Shown: one piece after another, positions 9,880-21,300 of the stretch | How positions within the stretch are numbered: position 1 is the first letter of the stretch | Layout: the number at the start of each line of letters is the position of its first letter | From: Rhizaria sp. SCN 62-66 | Taxonomy: Eukaryota > Rhizaria, unplaced | Assembly: GCA_001724265.1 (NCBI GenBank) | Contig: MEDY01000283.1 | Location: 1 to 40,659, forward strand | Length of the DNA stretch: 40,659 nt | Direction: 5' to 3' | Notes under the pieces: generated by a model | The model's input: only the letters and a program-made list of their open reading frames with translations | Database searches by the model: none | Told to the model about the DNA's origin: nothing | Translations under genes and position numbers: made by a program

Positions 9880-9980
9880 AGCAAAACGTGTGATTACAGA
9901 GCGGTACAGACAGCACAGAAGCGTACAATATCCGCGACACGACTCAGTTCAAGCTTCTACCACGCATATCATAGAAGACC

Positions 9981-12645
9981 TCACGCAAACCAGAAGAACT
10001 GCGCGACAAAGACGAGGGCGACGATCCCGGCCGAGAGCTGCGTCACGAAGGGCGTGCAGTTGCGGTTCACGTACCCCACGGCGCCGTGGTTCTCGGCGTA
10101 GGCGCGCTTGAGGTAGCACGGCAACGTCGGGACCCAGACGTCGTCGAGCGACTCTGCGCTGGCACTGCTCGTGGTGTTGCTGGAATTCGTGTTGGGAAGA
10201 CGTAGCATGAGTCCGGGGTCGAGCACGGGCGGCAGCCGCTGCTTCTTCTCTGGCGCCGACTCGAAGTAGTCCCTTGGCCCGGCCGCCGCGGCCGCCGCGG
10301 CGACTGCGGCGTCTTCCTCGGCCTCGTCCTCTGCGCTCGCGTCGACGCCGGCGGCATTGCGGCGCAGCGGCCAGAGGCGCGCGGGCACGAGAAAGGCGTC
10401 GACGGTGAGCGACTTGTGGTCCGAGGCGGCGTAGTCGTCGTTGCCGGTGCGCGCGGCGACGGCGGCCAACCCGCGCGCAAGCAGGTGGTCGAGCTTGCCG
10501 TGGAACCAGCCGCGGTAGTTGGTGAAGGTCTCCGTTTCGGGCGGGAACACCTCTTCGAAGCCGGGGTTAGTGAGTGCGGCCCACGGCAGGGACAGACGCA
10601 CCGGCGCCGTGTCGCTGTCCTCGGGCACGGCCGCGGCGACGGGGGTACTTACACTCAATGTAAGGGGCAGCGCGGCGACGGCCTCGGGCTCGGGCACAGT
10701 GTACACACGCGCGTCAGTCTTGCTCGCACCGCTGCTGCTGCTGTTGGAGAGCGTGAGAGGGAAACCGGTGCAGACTGTGACGGTGCGGCCGTGGCCGTAG
10801 CCGGCGTTGCGCGGGGTGCTGAGATACCGCGGTGCGGGGCCCAGCAGCTCGCCCCCCTTAGACTTGCCGTCGCCGCCCTTTGACGCGGCGGCGTCCCACT
10901 GGGCGACCGTGAGCACGCCGGTGTCGGGCAGCGCGTCGTTGCCCTTGCCGTTGTTGGTGTTGAGGGGCACCACAAGCAGCGGATCGCGCAGCCGCTCTTC
11001 GACCAAGTTGCTGATGAACTCCTCGTTGCTCGCAGCATCAGCGTCCGCATCGTCGTCCGCGTCATTGCTGTCCCTCTTGTCGCCGTCGTCATTGCTGTTG
11101 TTCATGGCGGCGACCTTGAGCGCAGCGTTGTACTGCCGCTTTCGGCGCCGTGCCTCGGCGTCGCCGGCCAGCAGCTCCTCGCCCAGTCCGCGCACGCGCC
11201 GCGCCTCGCGCGCCGCGCGCGCGTCGTCGTAGTCGTACTGCGCCCAGACGTGCGCCGCCAGCCACTCGGCCTCGGCCCAGCCCAGTGAGCGCCAGCGCTG
11301 CGCGTCGCGCGCGTACGTCGCCGAGTAGCGCGCCAGCGAGTGCGCCAGCGTGTTGAGGTCGCCCGCAAACACCTGGAAGTGCACCGGCGCCGACGACGCG
11401 CGCGGGGCAGTGCCCGGAGTAAAGCGCAGCGTGGCCACGCGCTCAGAAGTCAAGCCGCCTGCAGTTGCCGCGTCACTAGTGCTCTTGCTCTCGGTGTTGG
11501 TGCTGGTATTAGCGCTGGCGCCGGAGCCCACGGGGGTGAGGGCGGTGGCAAGCGCGGGGTTGAACATGACGCGTGCGTGCTGTAACACGTCCGCGATGAC
11601 GTCGAGGCGGTGCGTGAGCCCGCAAAAGGGCTCCGCGTGCGCCGTGTAGGCAATCAGGGACACGCGCGGGCACGCGTCCACCTCGGCCGCGCTCGGAACT
11701 GCGTCAGTTGCGTTGCTGTTGTTGTGTGCGAGCAGCGCGTCGTAGGCCTCGAGCACGGGCCCCGCGGCAAGCGCGACGGCGGGCGGAACGTACGTGTGCC
11801 TGCACTGCGCTACCACAATTTCCGCCGCGGCGAGCTCGGCCGCCGCCGCGCTGTCCTCGCTCTTCTTGCTCTGGCTCTTGGTGACGGTGAGCGTGAGGGC
11901 GCGGCAGAGCGCGGTCGAGAGCGCGGACGTGTCTGCGGCGAGGTAGCGCAGGGGCAGCTCGATGACGGCGCCGAGGGTCAGGCGGCGGCCAAGGCGGGGC
12001 TCGTTGCGGCACGCGCCGTCGCGGGGCCAGTGGTAAGGCTGAGATAAACAAAAGAAAGAAACAACAAGCGAGACGAGGCATGAGAGCTTCAGAGACGATA
12101 TAACAAGGCGTTGAACAGGCAATACAGAGAGTATACCACAGAATGAGCGATGACAAGGCGCGAACACGAACCTGGCAGCGGTGGTCGATCGAGTGCGCCT
12201 CGCGGAAGTCGAAGCGGGAGAGCACACCGTTGCCGTGCACGCCGTGGAGCTTGCGGCCGCGCGCGGAGCCCAGCTCGACAAACTCGAGCTGGAAGAGGTA
12301 GTTAAGCCCCAGGGCCTTGGCAACAGCAACGCCAATGTCGACGCCGGCGCTGCGGTCGCAGCCGGAGTCGATCTCCTGCAGACAGAGGATGTCGGGCGCG
12401 GCGGCGCGGACGGCGGCGATGATGTTGGCGGCCTGGATGCCGCGCTCGATGTTCCACGTCATGACGCGCAGAGGGCGCACGGATCCGTCGGCAGAAGGGC
12501 GCGGAAGGTACGCTTCGGCACGCTGAGCAGGAGTGCGGTAGTCAAGGTGTAAAACGTCACCGGGAGCGAGGTACCTCGCGCGCTCGGCATCATCAATATC
12601 TTGCATCGATGCTGCTATACGAAACGTGAGATTGGACAATCGCAT
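9981..12645 (-). CDS. Endonuclease/exonuclease/phosphatase (EEP) superfamily protein, C-terminal membrane anchor
   Basis: Exon 1 (12645-12172) and exon 2 (12038-9981) are joined in phase 0 by a 133-nt intron, giving 843 residues. The EEP metal-dependent hydrolase fold is complete: WNIE (N65), LQEID (E91), HGNGVLSRF (about 137-145), GDLN (D385, N387), KLDHLL (D675) and SDH (D698, H699). The superfamily cleaves phosphodiester or phosphoester bonds in nucleic acids, inositol phosphates or sphingomyelin; the substrate here cannot be told. About 280 residues separate GDLN from the LDHLL/SDH motifs and include Asn/Asp/Ala-rich low-complexity sequence. The last 28 residues (IVALVFVAQFFWFA at the end) form one hydrophobic segment, so the enzyme may be tail-anchored. 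The stop is TGA. A second possible start is M14. GC is high. Confidence 0.88.
12039..12171 (-). other. Intron of the EEP gene
   Basis: It has a GTTCGT donor and a TTTGTTTATCTCAG acceptor, and it is AT-rich against GC-rich exons. It sits between HRCQ and PYHWPRDGA, restoring the EEP core in one frame. Confidence 0.9.
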
Positions 12646-13640
12646 GGAGAGATATTATTAAGGATTTAGACATGTAACAACACTTAAATTACTATTTCGA
12701 TGTCGGAGCCTCATATTTACGACCGGGTATTGTGTTACAATGTTACAAAAGTTTGTCTCGTCAGCGAAGGGGCCGACAGTTTCCGAAGGGTGACTGTGAA
12801 CACACCAGTTCCTTTACTTGTGCGGATATCACACAGTTTTCAAAGAATCACTGCGTTATCAATGCATTATTTTGATATTATATATTATTTTCAATACTAT
12901 GAAGTTGTTTATTGGTGTAATCGAACAAGTTCTTGCGATATGTCGACTTGAACATGTCTGTCTACGCTCTCACAGATGCACAACAACGCGTTAAAAAGCA
13001 GTACATGTCGCGCAAATTTGTTGAAGAGAGCGTTTTCAAGCTTTAGAATACTCATCTCATTCAATTCACATAAGTTTGGCGCTTGCTAGGACAACACCAG
13101 GCGGGGTTGGCGCCCGCCTAGCTCTTGAACATTAAGTACGAATCATACGCATAACAGTCGAGACGAGATCAGGCTTTCATTGTGATAGAGTGTGTAAACA
13201 GGGGCGTCTTTAAGTAAATCTAGCAAATTCGCTTCATAACTTGAGTGATCAGCGCAAAACTCCGCAATTTTAGTCGGCTGGCGAACTTGAAGAGGCTGCT
13301 AAGTGCCGGTACTTCGTGCCGCTCAATAGTCGTGCAGCTGCATACAGCACAAAGTCGTGTAAGCATTAAGCGCAGCCGACACATTGATGAAGACACACCT
13401 AAGCATTATATTGCGCAAGCTAACACTTGAAAACAGGCAACAGCGAAGCCACAACATGAGTTGGTAAATGTAAGTACCCCCTACGGCTCCGGTTGAGCAA
13501 GCGCAAAATGCAAGCCAGAACGGCCAGTAGCACAACACTAGTTTGATGTATTCACAGGACTGAACGCCATGTTTCAAAATGCAACACAAGCAATAAGATA
13601 CCACAACTTACATCATTTATTTTCTTAATTTGATTTTTAG
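12646..13640. other. AT-rich intergenic region between divergent genes
   Basis: No supported gene. A hairpin AGGCGGG/CCCGCCT with a 7-nt loop lies at 13099-13119. A 61-codon open frame (13245-13430) looks weakly coding but has no ATG and ends in TGA. A GTAAGT at 13470 and a TTGATTTTTAG just before 13641 suggest a 5' leader intron of the downstream gene. Confidence 0.45.
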
Positions 13641-16600
13641 ATGGACATGCGTATACATAGTCTACGCGGACAGAACGTGATGCATTCTCCCAACAGCTCG
13701 ACAGAGGTTGCCCCACTGATGTTGTCTTCGAAGTTCCCTCGTCACCTGCCCATGTTCATGCACAACAAGGCATAGAACTTGCGCGAAAAGCTGCTCAGGC
13801 AAGCTAACGCGGTGTACAAGCACCGCTTTGAGCTTTTACAAGACCCGTACGTTCACTCCTACATGCACACTGTCTCCAACGCCAAACCACCACAACTTGT
13901 TTTTCAAGTTAACGTCGTCCTCAATTTCGGCATGTTTTAGCCGACATAATGTAAAATGGAATGAACTCAAATCCCAAACACCATACTCTGAAATTATTCA
14001 TTTTTACAATGGTAGACGTCGAATGTCACTCAACTATGTTTCTGGGATGATTACTTCAAGTGGCATGTTCGCGGAGAGTACATTTCTTGAAGTCTATCTT
14101 TATAGTTACTCTTAAAATACCAATCGTCCAAATATGCAGGCTTGTGTTAAAAGATGCTTTCTCATGTGTTGCTCAATTCATTTGCTTTCTTTTCTGTCAC
14201 ACAGCCATGCTTCAACGGACATTATGGCGCTTGTCGAGCAACATGCAACTCTGCTCACGTTCCTCGCTTCAGCACCGCTTCATGAGCCCTCGGCGGTTGC
14301 CCGCGCGCACCGCGAAATTGCCCGATTTGCGCGTGCCCATCCGACGCTGTTTGCGCGCACGGCGTTTGTCTCCGCACTCCGCACGAGCGACGTTGTCATT
14401 GTTCTCAGCGGCATAACCACTAACGAGAGCGTTCAAGCGGATGGTATCAGTTCCAGTGACGAGCTAAGCGCAGAACTGTCGCAGTACGTTGCTGAAACGA
14501 AATAGCTTCGCGATAAAGCTGTGTTTTGCGCGCTGAGGAGTGATGATGCTGTAGGGCGCATTGCGGCTCGCGTCAGTAAGCACTGGGGGGAGGGGAACAA
14601 GCAGATTCCCATGGTTCTTGGTAGCAGAAGCCAGGCTGGTGATGACTATGAAAACTCTGTTAGTTCACACACCTCCGTAGTCTTAGTCACGGAGGAGTCT
14701 GCGGCGCAGCAGCTCTCGAAACAGCCATCCACCCACTCATGTCATCAGCCACAGCATTCATTGCTGTCGTTGCAACAAAGCCTTCATCACACGCGGCTAC
14801 GTGTGTCCTCTTTGCTGATGCAGCATGCACCACAGTCACGCCTTGGCCACTCCGAGCCGCACCCCTTTATGCACTCAGAGTTGCCCAGCCCGTTCACCGA
14901 TCAGCAGCACCACTGCTTGAAGTCTCCGGTTGCTTACCTTTCTTGCGCACGCACCGTGGCCGTGTGCCCTTTACAAACACGCCTGATCTACGCTTCCAAG
15001 ACAACTGTCCTTAGCGCTTTCTATGCGTTTATTGTCAAGTCGCTCCAATCTACTTACGACAGCTCTCGCGCTCATCCGATGCTTGCACAGAACAGAGTCA
15101 CCTCTCGCGGTGCCGTGGTCTCTGGTGCAGTCTTGGGTTGCGTGCTCTTAGATTGCGAGTTGCTTCTGACTCTTCCAGGTGTTGCACTTGCTAACATTGC
15201 TGCCGTCAGCGCGGGCCGCGGTGTGCGTGTAGTGGTTGTTGCCCGCAGCGACGCAGAAGCGTCCGAGTTAGAGGCGCTGTTTACGGCCGCGGGAGCGCGC
15301 GCGCTAGCTGCTGACTGCCTTACAGCTGCGGCCGAAACTGCCGACATCGCCACACCTGTTCGCTTTGGCGCGCCTGTGCGGACTGTGGTGCCAAGAGAGT
15401 TTGTTGTCAACCGCGTAACACTGCCTCGTTGTGCCAGCACAGCGGCAGGATTGAAGGAGACATGTTCTTTTCCCACTAGCAACGGAGACGACAGGGCAAA
15501 CACTAAGCTTATGCAGAGCTCTGATTTCGCAAAGCGCTTCCAGGTTTTGTCTCACGCTGCAGCGAGTGAAAAGAACGGCTTGGCTAAGCGCCTTTCGGGC
15601 TTGCCCAGCGCAGCAAGTCTCCCGACATCGCTTGCGCCGCAGTCACCTTTAACACACGCGTCATTCGTGCTGCCAGAGTCTCAGTCACACACACCTGAAC
15701 AGCTCCACGGACTCACCGCGGTTAGGCGCGTGGTGTTACCGCCAATCCCCACAGACGCTTGCTCAAGCTGCAACGCCGTTCACTGTGATTGCGCGATCAC
15801 CAGCCTTGATAACAACGGCGAGGATGACGACGGAGCTACGCTGGTATTTACTGCTAGCGACAGCGACAACAAAGTCAGCACTCCCAGCTCTCATCGCTGT
15901 ATCTGCGCAATTGGTGGCGACTGCAGCGACTGCGCGACACGGATTACGACAGAATTTGCTCGTTCACTCAAGCGACTCAACGATCCAGCTCCGACTAACA
16001 GCGACAGCGATGGGGTGTGCGGCTGCGGCGCAAGACGCTGCGAGGGTGATTGTGAGTTGTCATTTGCCGCTTCAGGCCATCTCCCGTTGGCAATCTCAAA
16101 CAGCTTTGATGCGTGGGCACTTGCCGGTAGCCGTAGCTTTGGCGCATGTGAGACGGAGTGCGGCAGCAACAGTGGCGTGTTTGAGACGCAACGCAACGCA
16201 AGCCAGTCGTTTGACAGCGTTGCAGGGTATCATCTTCCTGCAGTTAACACTGAGGTTGAGGGCAGTGTGCGCAGCAGGCGTGCTATGACTATTGTGCACA
16301 ACGACAATAGTGATAGCGATGACGATTGCGTGCACATGAAGTGGAATAGCAAGAGCTTTGAGCTGAGCACGACAGAAGCCCCGCCGTTTACCGTTTCATC
16401 TTCAGCAAAGCCTGTGATGGCTACAGCCACGGCTGCCCCAGTAATTACAGCACCGTGCAACTGGTCGGTACGTGATGTCGTGCTTACAGTTACAGCACTC
16501 TTACCCTGGGTCCGCGCTGTCTACTTACCTCAAGCTGCCGGTGCACAACGGCACAATCCCACCTTGTCTTCTTGTTGGGGTTGGTCAAGGGATGTTGTCA

Positions 16601-17934
16601 AGACTGCGACGAACGAGCTTGCTGTCTTAGGTGCAATTGCTGAGGAGGAGCAAGTTAGTGTTGTCGACACATTTTTTGCACGCACCTACAACATTGCATC
16701 AGAGCTTCAAGGTCAACAAATGGCTCCAATTTCAACAGTGAGCGTAACCGCCGCCGCTAAAGCAGCTGCAATTGCATCCTTGAACATCACTTCGTCTCCA
16801 GTCACCGCGGTTTCCTTGACGGGCGCTCTGGCCCTAACTGCAGGCTGCTCTCTTGAGGTCGCACGCATTGCACTTGCTGGTTGCGGTGCGCATCCGCTCG
16901 CGCCGGTGTCCACTGCCCTGCTTCTCGCTGCGCTTGTTCACACACAGCAAGAGTGCGCCGCTAGTGGCAACGTCTATGGGTTAGGTTATGGCAGTTTATA
17001 CAACTCACTGCAAAGCGTGACAGCGTGGCGTGACACAAAGATCGCTCTAGAGTCGGCGCCGCAGGGAGACAACGAGAAGAGAGATGCAACCGCTGCAGCG
17101 GCAGCTAACGTGTTATCATGTATCGAAGAACGCTCAGGCATTTCATCCACAAGCTACGCTAAGATCTTGCGTACTGAGCGACATTTCGAATCTGCGCTCA
17201 ACCAGGCGCTGGGCTGCTTTGGCGTTTCAATGGCAACTACGGCCGCTGCATCGCAAGTGACGGCGGGTGCTGTGGGCAGCTGCATTGCGTACGGCTTCTT
17301 TATGAACGCAATGCGTCGCGTTACGCCACGCTGTGTCGACACTGACGCGCTCACGCTTGGACTCCGACGCGCGAGGTTTGCAGCATTCACTCCGCCGCTA
17401 AACACAGGCGCAAAGACTGGAGCACGCGCGGTCAGTGTGCTGGACTGGCGCAAGCGCGCGTACGGTGACATAAACACGTCGCCCACGTCTAACATGGCAG
17501 CGAGCTCAACTCTTACAGATGCAAGCAGTATGTAGATTCGGACACCGTCACCGATGGGCAACTGCCGTTGCCATGCACATTTCCAAGTTGAGACCGAACA
17601 CACTGCAGCGCTGGGCGACGCAGACAATTCAAAATGGGCTGTGTATACAACTGCGCGTGTGCACACAGTCAACACATATGAGTCAGACTTTGTGGACTGC
17701 ACGCTGAGCGACTGCGAGCTATGCTTCGAGGGAGAGCGCGGACTGGTGTTAGTCGACACGTTTACGCCAGTCACACTACAGGACTTGCTAATAGCTGCTT
17801 CACAAACGACATGCGCATCTTCAAAAACACATTTGGACAGCCATGTTTCTTGTGATACAAGCTCACAGACAGAGCGCCACCTTAACGCGGTGCACGAACA
17901 TTTCGTGCGCTGTGATAGTTTTATCTACATTTAA
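13641..17934 (+). CDS. Unidentified large protein with Cys clusters, interrupted by in-frame TAG codons
   Basis: Exon 1 (13641-13846) joins exon 2 (14205-17934) through a 358-nt intron with a GTACGT donor and TTTTCTGTCACACAG acceptor; the split Pro codon puts both in one frame of 1,312 codons ending TAA. Three TAGs interrupt it, at 13773, 14503 and 17533. The last two could be removed by 54/57-nt (14484-14537/14540) and 60-nt (17528-17587) introns; the first has no good intron. Exon 1 has a basic helix (NLREKLLRQANAVYKHRF). A hydrophobic strand and helix lie at RGVRVVVVARSDAEASELEA. Closely spaced cysteines recur at about 588 (CSSCNAVHCDC), 634 (CICAIGGDCSDC) and 674 (CGCGARRCEGDC), possibly metal-binding. 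The middle is Ser/Asp-rich and the C-terminal part Ala-rich and helical. Third-position GC is lower than in the genes to the right. I do not recognise the family. Confidence 0.6.
13847..14204 (+). other. Intron of the 13641-17934 gene
   Basis: It has a GTACGT donor and an AT-rich body, and it ends with a pyrimidine tract and CACACAG. Splicing completes a Pro codon and joins the basic helix of exon 1 to the frame containing MALVEQHATLL. If it is not spliced, translation could start at the ATG at 14224. Confidence 0.6.
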
Positions 17935-18352
17935 GAGAGAGCGAAGACATCGCCCAAACAATAGTTTTACTATAATCAAAGATATCACCACCAACAACAT
18001 AATAGCTACATTTTTTTCTTTTTACTGGTACCGCTTGATGCGCATCACAGTTCACCAAACATCACCCAATCTACTTTTCATGTGTATATCACCCAGCAAT
18101 AACAAACCCATTTTATTTTTTGAAGCGGGAATCACATGTGTCTAAATATCACAAAATCTAAGTATCTCACTGTTAAAACAAAGTCTAAGTAAGCCAACAC
18201 TCGATGCAATTTCATGCACCCACTATTTCACCAAACAATAAAGCTCCCGTACTTACATCACTGCTTGCTGAGACAGAACATGAACGCTGCCTACACAGAC
18301 AGGCAATTCACGATGGTAGTTACTGCAGAATTGCCACGGTCACAGCGCCTGA
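17935..18352. other. AT-rich region between convergent genes
   Basis: It should hold the 3' UTRs and poly(A) sites of the 13641-17934 gene and of TilS. Short degenerate repeats of ATCACCCA and TCACCAAAC are visible; nothing else. Confidence 0.6.
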
Positions 18353-21300
18353 TTAAGGCTTCCACCACATCCATCCCTGCGCGTCAACAGGCCAGAACCG
18401 CACACCAACGGCCATCTCGTTCAAGTCTTCACTGCGACGCCATCCACTGTTGCTGATCTTTCGCCCGTGCACACTCTCAGCACGCGTTACATCCAACGTG
18501 TTCGCGCTATTTCCGCTGCCTAAGCCCTCTGTCTCGACACGGGGGTCGGTGCGCGGACTCCATAGCAGCGGCCTGCGCTGGCCCGCGCGCGTGTCAAGCA
18601 TCGGCACCAGCGCGTCCGTGCTCCCCGCACAGCCCACGGCGCGCACCGAGGTACGCGCCTTGTTGCGCGCCCAAAGCTTCGTCTTCATCGCGTGGCCATT
18701 GCGAATTATGACATCCCCGCCGTTGCGCAAACGCGCGATGGCGAGAGCCCGCGCCTCCCAAGCGTCACCTGCGGCTGCCCTAGTTGCAGCGACAACGGCG
18801 GCGGTCTCGCGCGGTCCGGCCAGCCGCACGCGCACAACAGCGCGGTCCCTACGCGGCTGCTGCAGCGCTGTACGCGTGACGGTCAGCAGCCAACGCCGAG
18901 CAACAAATGCGCGTGCAAGAGACGGAAACTGGGGTGCGAGCACTGCATCCGGGACAGTCACAGTTCGGTCATCAAATGCATTACTCTTCCAATAGGCAGC
19001 GTGAGTAGCTGCATTGTCAGTCTCTGGCATACGCGCTTCAGCGGCGCTCAGCGGACGAATCACTAGCATAAAGTCAAGCTCTTTCGCGTTGCTTAGACTC
19101 TCACAATCGGAGTTGTCACTATTTTGCGCCTCAGCGGGGAGTGCTGAGATGTGGCAGCCGTGAACAATGCGGGCGCTGCGAAGCGAATTCGCGGTATCGG
19201 ACTGCTTTTTCTTTTTCTGTTGCCGATCCGCATCGCTTGCATTAGTACTCACATAGTCATCACATGTATCTGTACCGTGATCGTTTTCGGCTTGCGGCAG
19301 CTTCTGGCTCCACTGCAATCCATCAGCGCGCAGCAAGTGGGAGAAAAAGTGAGTTCGGAGTGCTGACACAGCCTCAGCACGCGGTTGGGTCGCGGCTGCA
19401 GCGACAACTGCAATCGCCCGCGACAGACAGCCTTCAAGAAGAGCTGTTGATACAACCGGCTTTTTCACTGATGTTGCCCCAGCTTCAACATTCGGCGGCG
19501 TCTGCGCAGCAATTGCGTGCAGCAGAGCGCGCGCAGAAATGAACACATGCCCATGCGGCGACACAACCACAGAGTGTGCAGACAGCAGAGCGCCAGTGGC
19601 GGCAGTGAACGCTGCAGCGCGCCGCGAGAGAGCAGCCACGCCCGCCGTGAGCGTCGCCGCAACAGCATCATGACTGCTCTCACGCACAGCCTCGGAAGTG
19701 GCAGCGCTGGCCGAGGCGCCGGCGTGTTGCGGAATGGTCGACGGAAAAAGCGCGAGGCGAGCGCGAACTCGATCAAACGCGAGGTTTGCGTTCGAAGGGT
19801 CTTCAACCCACTTCGACTGCACAGTGCGGGTGCCATCTGCGTCTGAAGCGCTTGCATTGCAGTCAGACTCGTCGCTGCGCAGACTGTAACTGCTAAGTGG
19901 TGATGACGTTGTCAACAACAAGCGACCGTCAGAGGCCCACTGCGCATGCACAACAACTGCACTCACATTGCCATTGTCAGTTGCAGTATCAGAGTCTGAG
20001 TTGTAGGCGACATGAACATTGGGGTCATTGCTAAGCATGCGCACAATCCGGTCTTCAAGAGTTGCGATGAGACGCTCTTTGCTAAACCCAAGGAGCGGCC
20101 GTAACACGCGCACGCGCGGCAACACACCCGCGCTCTCGCCACCACCACTATGACTGCCGGAAACACCACCGTAGCTCTCTGTAGCACTCATCGTCGCCGA
20201 GACCGCGCGCGCAAGCAGCGCCGGCTCCCGCGCTGCAGCGTACACGAACCCCCCGTCCAGCGTTCGCGGGGTTAGCGCGCGCACCCGCGTCGGCGCAATC
20301 ACGGTTGCGCCCGCGACAGCGACTGTGGCCGCGGCGGCGGGGCCTGCGAGGCCAGGCAGCGCAGAGCCACGCAGCAGACGCATCAGAGTCGTTTCAACGG
20401 CGTCCCCGCTGTGGTGGCCTAAGCACAGCGCCGGGAGAGCGCTGGTCACGCTGCGCTGCGCAACATCTCCCGCTATTATGGAAGCCGTTGTTGAATGCGC
20501 CGCCGCTGTCGCTGCGGCCGCGGCCACGTTAGCATCCGCAGCTGCGGAGTCCGCAGCAGTGCGCGCAACGCGGGCGCGCAGGATAGCGGCCCGGGCGGCG
20601 GGCGACGGCGACGCTGCACCAGCAACAACAGCAGCAGCCCCTGCGACAGAGCTATCTGACTCAGCGACCGCACTGTTGTTGCGCGGTAGCGGAGAGTACT
20701 GCGGATACAAGACCCTCGCCTCGGCCTCTGCAGCTTCGGCTGCAGCGTCAGCGGCTTGACTAGCCTCCGCGGCCGCCGCCGCAGCAGCGGCTGCAGCTCG
20801 CCACAGCGTCACAGCAGCGGCGTCAGCGGCGCGGGACTCAGCAATAGCATCGCCCGCGGCTGCGGCTGCGGTGGCGTTCGTGTCGGGCCCTGCAGCGGTG
20901 AAGTCAGCCGGGTCAACCGCGCTCTGCAGATGACTAGGTGCAGCATGTGCTTGACTGCAAGACGACTGCACGTAGCCATGAGCATCATGGTTAAGCGCTG
21001 GCTCAATGTAGACTCCCCCGTCGACGAATGCGCTCACCACACGGCCCTGTGACAGCGATTTACTATGGGCAAGCGTCTCCGCTGGCAGTATGTGGCCGCT
21101 GTTGCTGTCGCTATCCGGCAGCGGTTGCGGCTGCGGCTCCGGCAACTGCGCCGCATACAGTTGACGCGGCGCTGGCGACTAGGACGCAAAGGGCGGCGGC
21201 GGCGGTGTCACAATAAACGGCAACAACGCGCTGTCATCGTCAGTGGCACTCACGGCCCTGGGAGCCACAGCAGCGTCAGTGCTGTCAAATCTGTCATCGT

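Larger units (their letters stand above)
8897..9980. other. Intergenic region with inverted repeat and a coding-like fragment
   Basis: No complete gene. The first 400 bp hold the likely promoter and 5' leader of the gene at 7939-8896. The inverted-repeat pair at 9503-9879 encloses the open fragment at 9648-9878. The rest is AT-rich. Confidence 0.55.

Noticed and set aside
13099-13119. GC-rich hairpin as a bacterial-type terminator
   Set aside because: It lacks a following T run, and the window is eukaryotic.
21179-21181. Reading TilS as two separate genes split at the TAG
   Set aside because: SGGADS lies in one part and LGHHSGDAVET plus the DPSN motif in the other. These belong to one enzyme, and the frame is the same on both sides.
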